In this document: one piece after another, positions 7,140 to 15,187 of the stretch
Numbering within the stretch: position 1 is the stretch's first letter
Layout: each line of letters opens with the position of its first letter
Source of the DNA: Morganella sibonii
GTDB taxonomy: Bacteria > Pseudomonadota > Gammaproteobacteria > Enterobacterales > Enterobacteriaceae
Strand: one strand, 5' to 3'
Assembly: GCF_040560245.1 (NCBI RefSeq)
Contig: NZ_JAKMWP010000012.1
DNA: 64,000 nucleotides
Program-made: the position numbers and the translations under genes
The notes under the pieces: generated by a model
Told to the model about the DNA's origin: nothing
Databases searched by the model: none
What the model saw: the letters and a program-made list of their open reading frames with translations, nothing else

Positions 7140-8990
7140 ATGCCTCAGTACCGTTCGGCGACAACCACACATGGCCGTAATATGGCGGGTGCGCGCGCAT
7201 TATGGCGTGCGACAGGAATGACAGATGCCGATTTCGGCAAACCGATTATCGCGGTTGTTAACTCATTCACACAATTTGTTCCGGGTCATGTTCACCTGCG
7301 GGATCTGGGTAAACTGGTGGCAGAGGAAATTGAGGCCGCCGGTGGCGTTGCCAAAGAATTCAATACGATTGCCGTGGATGACGGTATCGCGATGGGGCAC
7401 GGCGGGATGCTGTATTCTCTGCCGTCGCGCGAGCTTATCGCCGACTCCGTGGAATACATGGTCAATGCGCACTGTGCGGATGCCATGGTGTGTATCTCCA
7501 ACTGCGACAAAATCACCCCGGGGATGCTGATGGCGTCACTGCGCCTGAATATCCCGGTTATTTTTGTGTCCGGCGGCCCGATGGAAGCCGGTAAAACCAA
7601 ATTATCTGACCAGATAATCAAACTGGATCTGGTGGATGCCATGATCCAGGGGGCGAACCCCGAGGTTTCCGATGCCGACAGTGAACAAATCGAACGTTCC
7701 GCCTGCCCGACCTGCGGTTCCTGTTCCGGTATGTTCACCGCTAACTCGATGAACTGCCTGACCGAAGCCCTGGGGTTATCCCAGCCGGGTAATGGTTCTC
7801 TGCTGGCGACGCACGCCGATCGTAAAAATCTGTTCCTCAATGCCGGACGCCGGATTGTGGAAATCACCAAAAAATATTACGAACAGGATGATATCCGTTT
7901 TCTGCCGCGTAATATCGCCACCAAAGCCGCATTTGAGAATGCGATGATCCTGGATATCGCCATGGGTGGTTCAACCAACACAGTTCTGCATCTGCTGGCG
8001 GCAGCGCAGGAAGGGGAGGTTGATTTCACAATGGCGGATATTGATCGTCTCTCCCGTGCGGTGCCGCATTTATGCAAAGTCGCGCCGAGTACTCAGAAAT
8101 ACCACATGGAAGATGTGCATCGTGCCGGAGGGGTTATCGGTATTCTGGGTGAACTGGATCGTGCCGGGTTGCTGCACCGGGAAGTCAGCAATGTGCTGGG
8201 GATGACCCTGCCGGAATTGCTGGCGGCATATGATATTACACTGACGAAAGATGCTGCGGTAAAACAGATGTATTCTGCCGGGCCTGCCGGTATCCGCACA
8301 ACAAAAGCATTCTCCCAGGATTGCCGCTGGCCGTCCCTTGATGATGACCGCGAAAACGGCTGTATCCGCAGTAAAACGCATGCTTACAGTCAGGATGGCG
8401 GGCTGGCGGTACTGTCCGGCAATATTGCCGCAGATGGCTGTATTGTAAAAACCGCCGGGGTAGATGAGGGCAGCTTAACCTTCACCGGTCCGGCAAAAGT
8501 CTATGAAAGCCAGGATGATGCGGTAAAAGCGATTCTCGGCGGAGAGGTTGTGGCCGGCGATGTGGTGGTGATCCGCTACGAGGGGCCGAAAGGCGGGCCG
8601 GGGATGCAGGAAATGCTGTATCCGACAACCTATCTGAAATCAATGGGGCTGGGAAAAAGCTGCGCGCTGATCACCGACGGACGGTTCTCCGGCGGCACAT
8701 CCGGGTTATCCATCGGCCACGTTTCGCCGGAAGCGGCTAACGGCGGGCTGATCGGACTGGTTAAAACCGGTGATACTATCGCGATTGATATTCCGTCACG
8801 GCAGATTTCCCTGAACGTGGATGAGCAGACACTGGCAGCCCGCCGGGCAGCGGAAGAAGCCCGGGGTGAAAAAGCCTGGTCACCGCAGAACCGTGAACGG
8901 CAGGTCTCTTTTGCACTGCGTGCATACGCGCTGCTGGCGACCAGTGCGGATAAAGGTGCAGTACGGGATAAAAGTAAACTCGGAGGTTAA
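7140..8990 (+). CDS. ilvD: Dihydroxy-acid dehydratase
   Basis: The 616-residue iron-sulfur dehydratase of valine/isoleucine synthesis, the same length as E. coli IlvD. The cluster Cys residues are in CISNCDKITPG and CPTCGSCSGMFTANSMNC; the C-terminal DGRFSGGTSGLSIGHVSPEA is diagnostic. The start is ATG 7140 (MPQYRSATT) with GGGAG eight bases upstream; a non-family upstream extension to 7119 was rejected. It ends two bases before ilvA. Confidence 0.97.
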   Translation: MPQYRSATTTHGRNMAGARALWRATGMTDADFGKPIIAVVNSFTQFVPGHVHLRDLGKLVAEEIEAAGGVAKEFNTIAVDDGIAMGHGGMLYSLPSRELIADSVEYMVNAHCADAMVCISNCDKITPGMLMASLRLNIPVIFVSGGPMEAGKTKLSDQIIKLDLVDAMIQGANPEVSDADSEQIERSACPTCGSCSGMFTANSMNCLTEALGLSQPGNGSLLATHADRKNLFLNAGRRIVEITKKYYEQDDIRFLPRNIATKAAFENAMILDIAMGGSTNTVLHLLAAAQEGEVDFTMADIDRLSRAVPHLCKVAPSTQKYHMEDVHRAGGVIGILGELDRAGLLHREVSNVLGMTLPELLAAYDITLTKDAAVKQMYSAGPAGIRTTKAFSQDCRWPSLDDDRENGCIRSKTHAYSQDGGLAVLSGNIAADGCIVKTAGVDEGSLTFTGPAKVYESQDDAVKAILGGEVVAGDVVVIRYEGPKGGPGMQEMLYPTTYLKSMGLGKSCALITDGRFSGGTSGLSIGHVSPEAANGGLIGLVKTGDTIAIDIPSRQISLNVDEQTLAARRAAEEARGEKAWSPQNRERQVSFALRAYALLATSADKGAVRDKSKLGG

Positions 8991-8992
8991 GG

Positions 8993-10561
8993 ATGACCGC
9001 AAAACAACCATTATCTGCTCAGCCGTCAGCGGCGGAGTATGTGAGAGCGGCCTTCAGCGCCTCTGTTTATGATGTCGCTCAGGTCACGCCGCTGCAACTG
9101 ATGCCGAAGCTGTCCGCGCGGCTCGGCAATACGATTTCCGTCAAGCGGGAAGACAGACAACCCGTCCACAGTTTTAAGCTGCGCGGTGCGTACGCGATGA
9201 TTGCGGAACTGACGGAAGAACAAAAACAGCGGGGCGTGGTGACGGCATCAGCCGGAAACCATGCCCAGGGTGTGGCGCTGTCAGCCGGAAAAACCGGGGT
9301 AAAAGCCCTGATTGTGATGCCGGTGGCCACTGCTGATATCAAAGTGGATGCGGTTCGCGGGTTCGGCGGCGACGTGGTTCTCCACGGTGCTAATTTTGAT
9401 GAGGCTAAAGCGCATGCACTTGAACTGGCAACCTCTCTCGGTATGACATTTATCCCGCCGTTCGATCATCCTTCGGTGATTGCCGGTCAGGCCACGATTG
9501 CCCTTGAACTATTACAGCAGAATGCCCGGCTCGACAGGGTGTTTGTGCCGGTCGGCGGCGGCGGGCTGGCCGCCGGGGTGGCGGTGTTTATCAAACACCT
9601 GATGCCGGATATTAAAGTGATCGGGGTGGAGGCGGAAGAGGCGGCCTGTCTGAAAGCCGCACTGGACGCCGGACATCCGGTCGAATTAGCGAAAGTCGGG
9701 TTGTTTGCCGAAGGTGTGGCAGTCAAACGGATTGGTGATGAGACCTTCCGTCTGTGTCAGCAGTATCTGGATGATGTGATCACGGTGGACAGTGACGCCA
9801 TCTGTGCAGCCATGAAAGATCTGTTTGATGATGTGCGGGCAGTGGCGGAGCCTTCAGGAGCACTGGCGCTGGCGGGAATGAAGAAATACATTCAGCAGCA
9901 CAATATTCAGGGGGAAAATCTGGCGCATGTGTTGTCCGGTGCCAATGTGAATTTCCATGTGCTCCGCTATGTGTCAGAACGGTGTGAACTGGGTGAGCAG
10001 CGCGAAGGTGTGTTTGCGGTGACGATTCCGGAAGAGAAAGGCAGTTTCCTGCGCTTTTGTCAGGCCCTCGGTCCGCGTGTGGTGACGGAATTTAATTACC
10101 GTTACAGTGGTTCCGATGAGGCATCGGTGTTTGTCAGTGTCCGTGCCGATGAAGGACCGGGCGCACGGAAAACTATTCTGGACGGTCTTACCGCAGCCGG
10201 TTTCAGTGCGACAGATTTATCCGATGATGAAATGGCAAAACTGCATGTCCGCTACATGGTGGGCGGGCGTCCGTCTGCACCGCTGCAGGAACGGCTGTTC
10301 AGTTTTGAATTCCCGGAAGCTCCCGGTGCACTGCTGAAATTCCTGGAAACACTTGGTACGTACTGGAATATCACGCTTTTCCATTACCGCAGTCACGGTA
10401 CAGATTATGGTCGTGTACTGGCGGCGTTTGAAATACAGGAAGGGGATGTGCAGTTTGAGCAGCATCTGAATGCACTCGGCTATGACTTCCGTGATGAAAC
10501 CGGCAATGCCGCCTTTGCCCGTTTTCTTGCCCCGCAGTTATCCGGGGTGGCGCGGCAGTAA
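8993..10561 (+). CDS. ilvA: Threonine deaminase, biosynthetic
   Basis: The 522-residue threonine ammonia-lyase that commits threonine to isoleucine. The fold type II PLP domain has Lys62 in SFKLRGAYAMI and the glycine loop VGGGGLAAG; the C-terminal third carries two ACT-like regulatory domains (from about residue 335) that in E. coli bind isoleucine (inhibitor) and valine (activator). It is the last gene of ilvGMEDA. Its 3' end overlaps the 3' end of ilvY by 24 bases, so there is no space for a terminator of its own. Confidence 0.97.
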   Translation: MTAKQPLSAQPSAAEYVRAAFSASVYDVAQVTPLQLMPKLSARLGNTISVKREDRQPVHSFKLRGAYAMIAELTEEQKQRGVVTASAGNHAQGVALSAGKTGVKALIVMPVATADIKVDAVRGFGGDVVLHGANFDEAKAHALELATSLGMTFIPPFDHPSVIAGQATIALELLQQNARLDRVFVPVGGGGLAAGVAVFIKHLMPDIKVIGVEAEEAACLKAALDAGHPVELAKVGLFAEGVAVKRIGDETFRLCQQYLDDVITVDSDAICAAMKDLFDDVRAVAEPSGALALAGMKKYIQQHNIQGENLAHVLSGANVNFHVLRYVSERCELGEQREGVFAVTIPEEKGSFLRFCQALGPRVVTEFNYRYSGSDEASVFVSVRADEGPGARKTILDGLTAAGFSATDLSDDEMAKLHVRYMVGGRPSAPLQERLFSFEFPEAPGALLKFLETLGTYWNITLFHYRSHGTDYGRVLAAFEIQEGDVQFEQHLNALGYDFRDETGNAAFARFLAPQLSGVARQ

Positions 10562-11434
10562 CTGCCAGAATGCTCTGATCAGCGGCTCATGCAGCCGCTT
10601 GTTCAGTGTGCAGACGCCCAGCTCAAACGGCGCGACCATCGAAATATTATCCAGTTGCAGAATACGGCTGCGGATAGCCTCAGGACTGTTTTCCACCACC
10701 ACATTCGGGATCAGCGCGATGCCGCAGCCCAGCGCCACCATGGACACAATCGCTTCATGGCCGGAAACCGTGGCATAAATCTGCGGCTCCTGAATCCGGT
10801 GAGTTTTAAACCATAAATCAATCCGTTTACGCGACGGGCCGTGCTCCGGAATAATAAACGGAATATTTTCCCAGTCAGGTTCCGGCTGTACTGCCTGCTG
10901 TCTGACCGGGCACGGCAGCGCAGGAGCGATCAGTGACAGCGGGATTTCGCCTATCTGATGAAAACGGACATTATCCGGCAGTTTTTCCGGTTTACCGGCA
11001 ATACCGAGGTCGGCTTCCTGTGACTGCACTTTTTCCACTGCATCCGCCGCGTCTCCGGTGGTCAGCTTGATTTCCACCTGCGGATGCTCTGCACGGAACT
11101 GATCCAGAATCTGCGGCAGATGGCTGTATGCGGCCGTTACAGAACAGAACAGACGTAATTCACCGGTCAGCGACGGGCTCTGGTGGTTCAGGGCATGTTG
11201 CAGCTGCTGGTATTGCAGCACCGTTTCCTGTGCAAACTTTTTCAGCTGTTCACCGGCGGCTGTCAGCTGAACAGTGCGGTTATCCCGCAGAAACAACGGG
11301 TGCCCGAGAGATTCCTCAAGCCGCTGGATCTGCCGCGAGAGTGTTGACGGGCTGATGTACATGGCAGCGGCGGTTTTGCCGAAATGGCAGCTCTCCGCAA
11401 GATGTAAAAACAGTCTGAGTTCCCGGATGTCCAT
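10538..11434 (-). CDS. ilvY: LysR-type activator IlvY
   Basis: A 298-residue LysR-family activator of ilvC (E. coli IlvY 297). The helix-turn-helix includes ISPSTLSRQIQRLEESLG; the inducer domain has LFCSVTAAYSHLP, EIKLTTGDAADAVEKV and FELGVC, near-identical to E. coli. In E. coli acetolactate or acetohydroxybutyrate acts as inducer. The start ATG at 11434 sits five bases after GGAGG; a GTG just upstream is too close to that site. It is divergent from ilvC and overlaps ilvA tail-to-tail by 24 bp. Confidence 0.96.
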   Translation of the reverse strand: MDIRELRLFLHLAESCHFGKTAAAMYISPSTLSRQIQRLEESLGHPLFLRDNRTVQLTAAGEQLKKFAQETVLQYQQLQHALNHQSPSLTGELRLFCSVTAAYSHLPQILDQFRAEHPQVEIKLTTGDAADAVEKVQSQEADLGIAGKPEKLPDNVRFHQIGEIPLSLIAPALPCPVRQQAVQPEPDWENIPFIIPEHGPSRKRIDLWFKTHRIQEPQIYATVSGHEAIVSMVALGCGIALIPNVVVENSPEAIRSRILQLDNISMVAPFELGVCTLNKRLHEPLIRAFWQLLPRHPG

Positions 11435-11467
11435 CACAGCCTCCGTGGCGGATTGAATTTTAATCAG

Positions 11468-11519
11468 TACGTTGCATAAATTGCATCACTATCTTGTGAA
11501 TATATCAATTTAAGCAATG
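11468..11519. promoter_or_regulatory. Candidate IlvY operator region
   Basis: Between divergent ilvY and ilvC lies TTGCATAAATTGCA (11472-11485), which reads as a TTGCA direct repeat and as a TGCA-N5-TGCA dyad, with a related CAATTTAAGCAATG about 22 bases further on (11506-11519). Paired half-sites in this position fit the tandem operators where IlvY binds in E. coli. The assignment rests on position and symmetry. Confidence 0.55.
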
Positions 11520-11558
11520 AAAATCATGACATATAGTCATTATAAATAAAGGGTGTTT

Positions 11559-11683
11559 ATACCCTTATTCATTCAAACCGCAGGTTCGTTGGCTGCACTC
11601 AGCCAGCCGGGTCACATACTGATGTATGCTCCCCGTCTGTTTTCCCTTGCCGCCTGCCTGCACTTTGAATGATGTTGGGTATA
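11559..11683. repeat. ERIC (enterobacterial repetitive intergenic consensus)
   Basis: A 125-bp imperfect palindrome bounded by TATACCC (11559) and GGGTATA (11677-11683). Internal blocks match the ERIC/IRU consensus as I recall it: GCAGG plus TTCGTTGGCTGC near the left end, a central ACTGATGTATGCTCC, CTTGCCGCC and CACTTTGAATGATGTTGGG near the right end. It lies between the ilvY/ilvC operator and ilvC, so it is probably transcribed in the ilvC 5' leader. A short open frame on the minus strand inside it is a by-product. Confidence 0.88.
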
Positions 11684-11754
11684 TCACACCGCCGAATAAC
11701 GAAATCAGTGCTGCAAAGACAGCAATCTGAGCAAACACAATACACGGAGTCACC

Positions 11755-13230
11755 ATGGCGAATTATTTTAATACACTGAATTTGCGCCAGCAGCTGGCGC
11801 AGTTAGGCAAATGCCGGTTTATGGCGCGCGAAGAATTTGCGGACGAGGCAGGGTATCTCAAAGGCAAAAAAGTGGTGATTGTCGGCTGTGGTGCACAGGG
11901 GCTGAACCAGGGGCTGAACATGCGCGATTCCGGTCTGGATATCGCTTATGCACTGCGTCAGGAGGCGATTGATGAGAAACGTACGTCATGGCGCCGTGCC
12001 ACCGAAAACGGTTTCACCGTCGGTACGTATGAAGACCTGATCCCGCAGGCTGACCTCGTGGTTAACCTGACACCGGACAAACAGCACTCCGCAGTGGTTC
12101 AGGCCGTTCAGCCACTGATGAAATCCGGTGCGGCGCTGGGTTATTCACACGGCTTCAATATTGTCGAAGTCGGCGAAACCATCCGCCCTGATATCACGGT
12201 TGTGATGGTGGCACCGAAATGCCCGGGTACTGAAGTGCGTGAAGAGTACAAACGCGGCTTTGGTGTTCCGACACTGATTGCGGTGCATCCGGAAAATGAT
12301 GCCAAAGGCGAAGGCCTGGCGATTGCCAAAGCCTGGGCTGCGGCGACCGGCGGCCATCGTGCCGGTGTTCTGGAATCATCTTTTGTTGCGGAAGTTAAAT
12401 CTGACCTGATGGGCGAGCAGACTATCCTCTGCGGTATGCTGCAGGCCGGTTCACTGCTCTGTTATGACAAAATGGTTGCTGACGGTGCAGACCCGGCGTA
12501 TGCAGGTAAACTGATCCAGTACGGCTGGGAAACCATTACCGAAGCCCTGAAACAGGGGGGGATCACGCTGATGATGGACAGATTGTCCAATCCGGCAAAA
12601 GTCCGTGCTTATCAGCTGTCTGAAACCCTGAAAGTACAGATGAAAACCCTGTTTGAAAAACATATGGATGACATCATTTCCGGTCACTTCTCCTCAACGA
12701 TGATGGCTGACTGGGCGAATGAGGACAAAAATCTGCTGACCTGGCGCGAAGAAACCGGCAAAACGGCATTTGAAAATTACCCGGATTCTGAGCAGAAAAT
12801 CAGTGAACAGGAATATTTTGACCACGGAGTTGTCATGGTGGCAATGGTGAAAGCCGGTGTTGAGCTGGCCTTTGAAACCATGATTGACGCGGGGATCATT
12901 GCAGAATCTGCTTATTATGAATCACTGCATGAACTGCCGCTGATCGCCAATACGATTGCCCGTAAGCGTCTGTATGAAATGAACGTGGTTATCTCGGATA
13001 CTGCGGAATACGGTAACTACCTGTTCTCGTTTGCGGCCGTGCCGTTACTGAAAGATTTTATGGCATCACTGCAACCGGGTGACCTGGGCAAATCCGGCAC
13101 GGACCACGGCACGGATAACGCACAACTGCGTGATATCAATGAAGCTATCCGTCAGCATCCGATTGAAACCGTGGGTAAAACCCTGCGTGGTTATATGACT
13201 GATATGAAACGTATCGCAGTCGGCGGCTGA
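11755..13230 (+). CDS. ilvC: Ketol-acid reductoisomerase (class II)
   Basis: A 491-residue, long-form (class II) NADPH-dependent ketol-acid reductoisomerase, the second step of valine/isoleucine synthesis, the same length as E. coli IlvC. The Rossmann motif VGCGAQG is at 44-50, followed by the first knotted domain (GEQTILCGMLQAG) and the duplicated second one. CGGAG precedes the ATG. It is divergent from its activator gene ilvY, with an ERIC element in the leader, and ends at a strong terminator. Confidence 0.97.
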   Translation: MANYFNTLNLRQQLAQLGKCRFMAREEFADEAGYLKGKKVVIVGCGAQGLNQGLNMRDSGLDIAYALRQEAIDEKRTSWRRATENGFTVGTYEDLIPQADLVVNLTPDKQHSAVVQAVQPLMKSGAALGYSHGFNIVEVGETIRPDITVVMVAPKCPGTEVREEYKRGFGVPTLIAVHPENDAKGEGLAIAKAWAAATGGHRAGVLESSFVAEVKSDLMGEQTILCGMLQAGSLLCYDKMVADGADPAYAGKLIQYGWETITEALKQGGITLMMDRLSNPAKVRAYQLSETLKVQMKTLFEKHMDDIISGHFSSTMMADWANEDKNLLTWREETGKTAFENYPDSEQKISEQEYFDHGVVMVAMVKAGVELAFETMIDAGIIAESAYYESLHELPLIANTIARKRLYEMNVVISDTAEYGNYLFSFAAVPLLKDFMASLQPGDLGKSGTDHGTDNAQLRDINEAIRQHPIETVGKTLRGYMTDMKRIAVGG

Positions 13231-13253
13231 TAACAGAATAATGATATTATCCC

Positions 13254-13280
13254 ACGGCACCTTCGGGTGCCGTTTTTTTT
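13254..13280 (+). terminator. ilvC terminator
   Basis: An 8-bp stem (ACGGCACC 13254-13261, GGTGCCGT 13266-13273) with TTCG tetraloop runs into eight T residues: a textbook intrinsic terminator 24 bases after the ilvC stop. Confidence 0.94.
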
Positions 13281-13300
13281 AATTTCACCAAACAGGGTTA

Positions 13301-13328
13301 TTGTCACCGCCAAAAATACCGCTACACT
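13301..13328 (+). promoter_or_regulatory. Candidate promoter of the hcp-like gene
   Basis: TTGTCA (13301-13306), 16 bases, then TACACT (13323-13328), placed between the ilvC terminator and the hcp start at 13390. The spacing is acceptable and both hexamers match in at least four of six positions. Confidence 0.45.
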
Positions 13329-13389
13329 CGTTTTTAGTCACAGGTCTTTACCGGTAATAATTATCCGGATTTATAAGCAAAGGAATGCT

Positions 13390-13869
13390 ATGGCAAACAG
13401 AATTTACTTACGGCTGGAAGGTAATAAACAAGGTTTGATTTCAAAAGGATGTTCATCACCGGAATCAATAGGGAATAAGTACCAGAGTGGACATGAAGAC
13501 CAGATTTTTGTTTACTCATTCAGTCATGATATATTTCGTGAGAAAAATACAATTCATCATCCGGTCATTATAAGCAAACCTATTGATAAATCATCACCAT
13601 TACTGGGGGTCAGTATTACTGAAAATGAAATTCTGACGTGTGAATTGGTTTTTTACCGGACAGGTATCTCCGGCGTTCAGGAGAAGTATTATACGGTAAA
13701 ATTGACAAAAGCTGCGATTGTCAATATCTCATCACATTATCCGAATGCACTGACCCATAATGATGCTCAGCCGCATGAAAGTATTACACTTAGCTATGAG
13801 AGTATCACCTGGCGGCACTGCTCTGCCGGAACGTCCGGTTACAGTATCAGCGGGCAGCACCCGTTTTAA
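13390..13869 (+). CDS. Hcp-family type VI secretion tube protein
   Basis: A 159-residue protein of the Hcp (TssD) family, which forms the hexameric inner tube of the type VI secretion system and can carry effectors. The N-terminus MANRIYLRLEGNKQGLIS, the GNKYQSGHEDQIFVYSFSHD block, KPIDKSSPLLG, and YESITWRHCSAGTSGYS are typical of the enterobacterial Hcp group, and length is normal. The start is ATG 13390 with AAGGA upstream; an in-frame ATG at 13267 lies inside the ilvC terminator and is unlikely. No other T6SS core gene is nearby, so it is an orphan copy. It is AT-rich (16 G+C in the 60 bases from 13501), which suggests acquisition. It converges on and overlaps the next gene by four bases. 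Confidence 0.9.
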   Translation: MANRIYLRLEGNKQGLISKGCSSPESIGNKYQSGHEDQIFVYSFSHDIFREKNTIHHPVIISKPIDKSSPLLGVSITENEILTCELVFYRTGISGVQEKYYTVKLTKAAIVNISSHYPNALTHNDAQPHESITLSYESITWRHCSAGTSGYSISGQHPF

Positions 13870-14282
13870 TCATAGCGGTATTCGTATTCAGATAACAACA
13901 GGCAATCCTCGTGATCTTTTTTGGCTTCATAAATAGAAATAAATAAATTTTCATTATATTTATTCTTGTATGTTATTTCACTTATGGGGATTAATGTCCT
14001 GCGGGAGTTTGCGTACTGATGAAGCTTTATCTTTAATTCGGTAAATGTGTTAACATCCTGACAATAATAAACAGAAGAATATGATTCCTGACCCTGGTCA
14101 CCCCAAAAGTGATAATAATAAGTTGCCAGCTCCTTATCAGGAGCATTACGAATAAAATCAGAGGTCAAAAGTAATGACTTTATGTAATTTTTTACCGGGA
14201 AGTATTGAGTTGGTGACAAAAAACAGTATAAAAAAAGTAAAAATAGAATGAATATAATTAATGAGCATAATTTAGTTATCAT
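13866..14282 (-). CDS. Membrane-anchored hypothetical, candidate immunity protein
   Basis: 138 residues, not recognised. One hydrophobic segment (about residues 5-23, SLIIFILFLLFLYCF) without a clear cleavage site predicts an N-terminal anchor with the rest in the periplasm. The remainder is polar and rich in Tyr, Lys and Asn (KELATYYYHFWGDQGQ). It overlaps the stop of the upstream 231-residue gene by ATGA, so the two are translationally coupled, and lies tail-to-tail with hcp. A small membrane-anchored partner directly behind a possible effector fits a periplasm-acting immunity protein. That role is inferred from context only. Confidence 0.6.
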   Translation of the reverse strand: MITKLCSLIIFILFLLFLYCFLSPTQYFPVKNYIKSLLLTSDFIRNAPDKELATYYYHFWGDQGQESYSSVYYCQDVNTFTELKIKLHQYANSRRTLIPISEITYKNKYNENLFISIYEAKKDHEDCLLLSEYEYRYD

Positions 14283-14974
14283 TTATTTGCAAATGGATTC
14301 CATTTTCTGAAGCCCCAATCACCGAACCAGCTATCGGTAACATTCAGTTTAATGACAATATCACCTTCATAGGAATTAAAGGGCTGAATGGTATTCATAT
14401 AATGAGGCAGATTTTTTTTGAAAGGTACCGCGTTGGGGGATTCCTGTGGATCCGGGAAAATCCAGGGGCGCAGTTCTCTGTTTTTATATTTACCGACAGG
14501 GCCATAATGATCCCATATACGCAGTGCAGTTTCAGTGGAAACCGGTTTTATCAGTGACCAGTAATCACGGGGCTCAATCACTGAATAAAAACCAAGAAGG
14601 TTGGAAATAAGATCCTCTCCGCTGAACCCGCTGTCACTGCCTGACAGGCCGGAAAATAAAAATCGCCCCTGATGAGTTTCAAATAACGTGGAGATATAAA
14701 ACATCATTGAAAGGGCAATTGATTTTTTATCTTCTTCTCTGAGTCCTTTTTTCACCAGCCAGCAGGAAGTAACGCCCATTTTAATGAAAAATTTTCCCAT
14801 AAACTGATCGTAAATGACCAGAAAATAATCTTTGTAATAGGGTGTGGTATTCTCTGTGAGCAGTTGCGCCCACAGGTTGCGCGCATCCCCGCCTGATGCA
14901 TGATTGCGATCTATCCAGCCAATTTCCTGTGTATATATTAATCTGGATTTTTCAATATCAAGTCGTGATGCCAT
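14279..14974 (-). CDS. Hypothetical protein, candidate T6SS effector
   Basis: 231 residues with no signal peptide or membrane segment. Recognisable patterns are GWIDRNHA (19-26), MGVTSCWLVKKGL (66-78), FSGEDLISNLLGFY (117-130) and WDHYGPVGKYKN (154-165). The pairing of a G-x-I-D-x-x-H-A element with a later FSxEDLxSN element reminds me of DUF4056-type proteins, but I cannot confirm it. His25, Asp22, Glu120 and Asp121 are obvious candidates for metal or catalytic residues. The gene is AT-rich, overlaps its small membrane partner by four bases and faces an orphan hcp, the usual neighbourhood of a type VI effector. Function is otherwise unknown. Confidence 0.55.
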   Translation of the reverse strand: MASRLDIEKSRLIYTQEIGWIDRNHASGGDARNLWAQLLTENTTPYYKDYFLVIYDQFMGKFFIKMGVTSCWLVKKGLREEDKKSIALSMMFYISTLFETHQGRFLFSGLSGSDSGFSGEDLISNLLGFYSVIEPRDYWSLIKPVSTETALRIWDHYGPVGKYKNRELRPWIFPDPQESPNAVPFKKNLPHYMNTIQPFNSYEGDIVIKLNVTDSWFGDWGFRKWNPFANK

Positions 14975-15187
14975 CTGTGTTTTTCCGGAAGGTATTTGTT
15001 TTTATCATGTTACTGATATACGGATGACATGGATATACACCAAATGAGTGATAATTAATTGAATATAAATACTATTTTATCTAATTTAAGGTGACGGGAA
15101 TTTGTTGGCAGGGCAGATTATACGGCTGTCCCTCCTTTCTGCTACAATTCCCTCCTGTTCCAGTATTGAGTCGAGTTAACTGCGCGT

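Noticed and set aside
11565..11756. A 63-codon open frame on the minus strand upstream of ilvC.
   Set aside because: It lies almost wholly in the ERIC repeat, has no ribosome site, and its protein resembles nothing known; it is a by-product of the palindrome.
13390..14974. The AT-rich patch as part of a full T6SS cluster or a prophage.
   Set aside because: No TssA-M, VgrG, PAAR, integrase or phage structural gene is present; the flanks are core genes.
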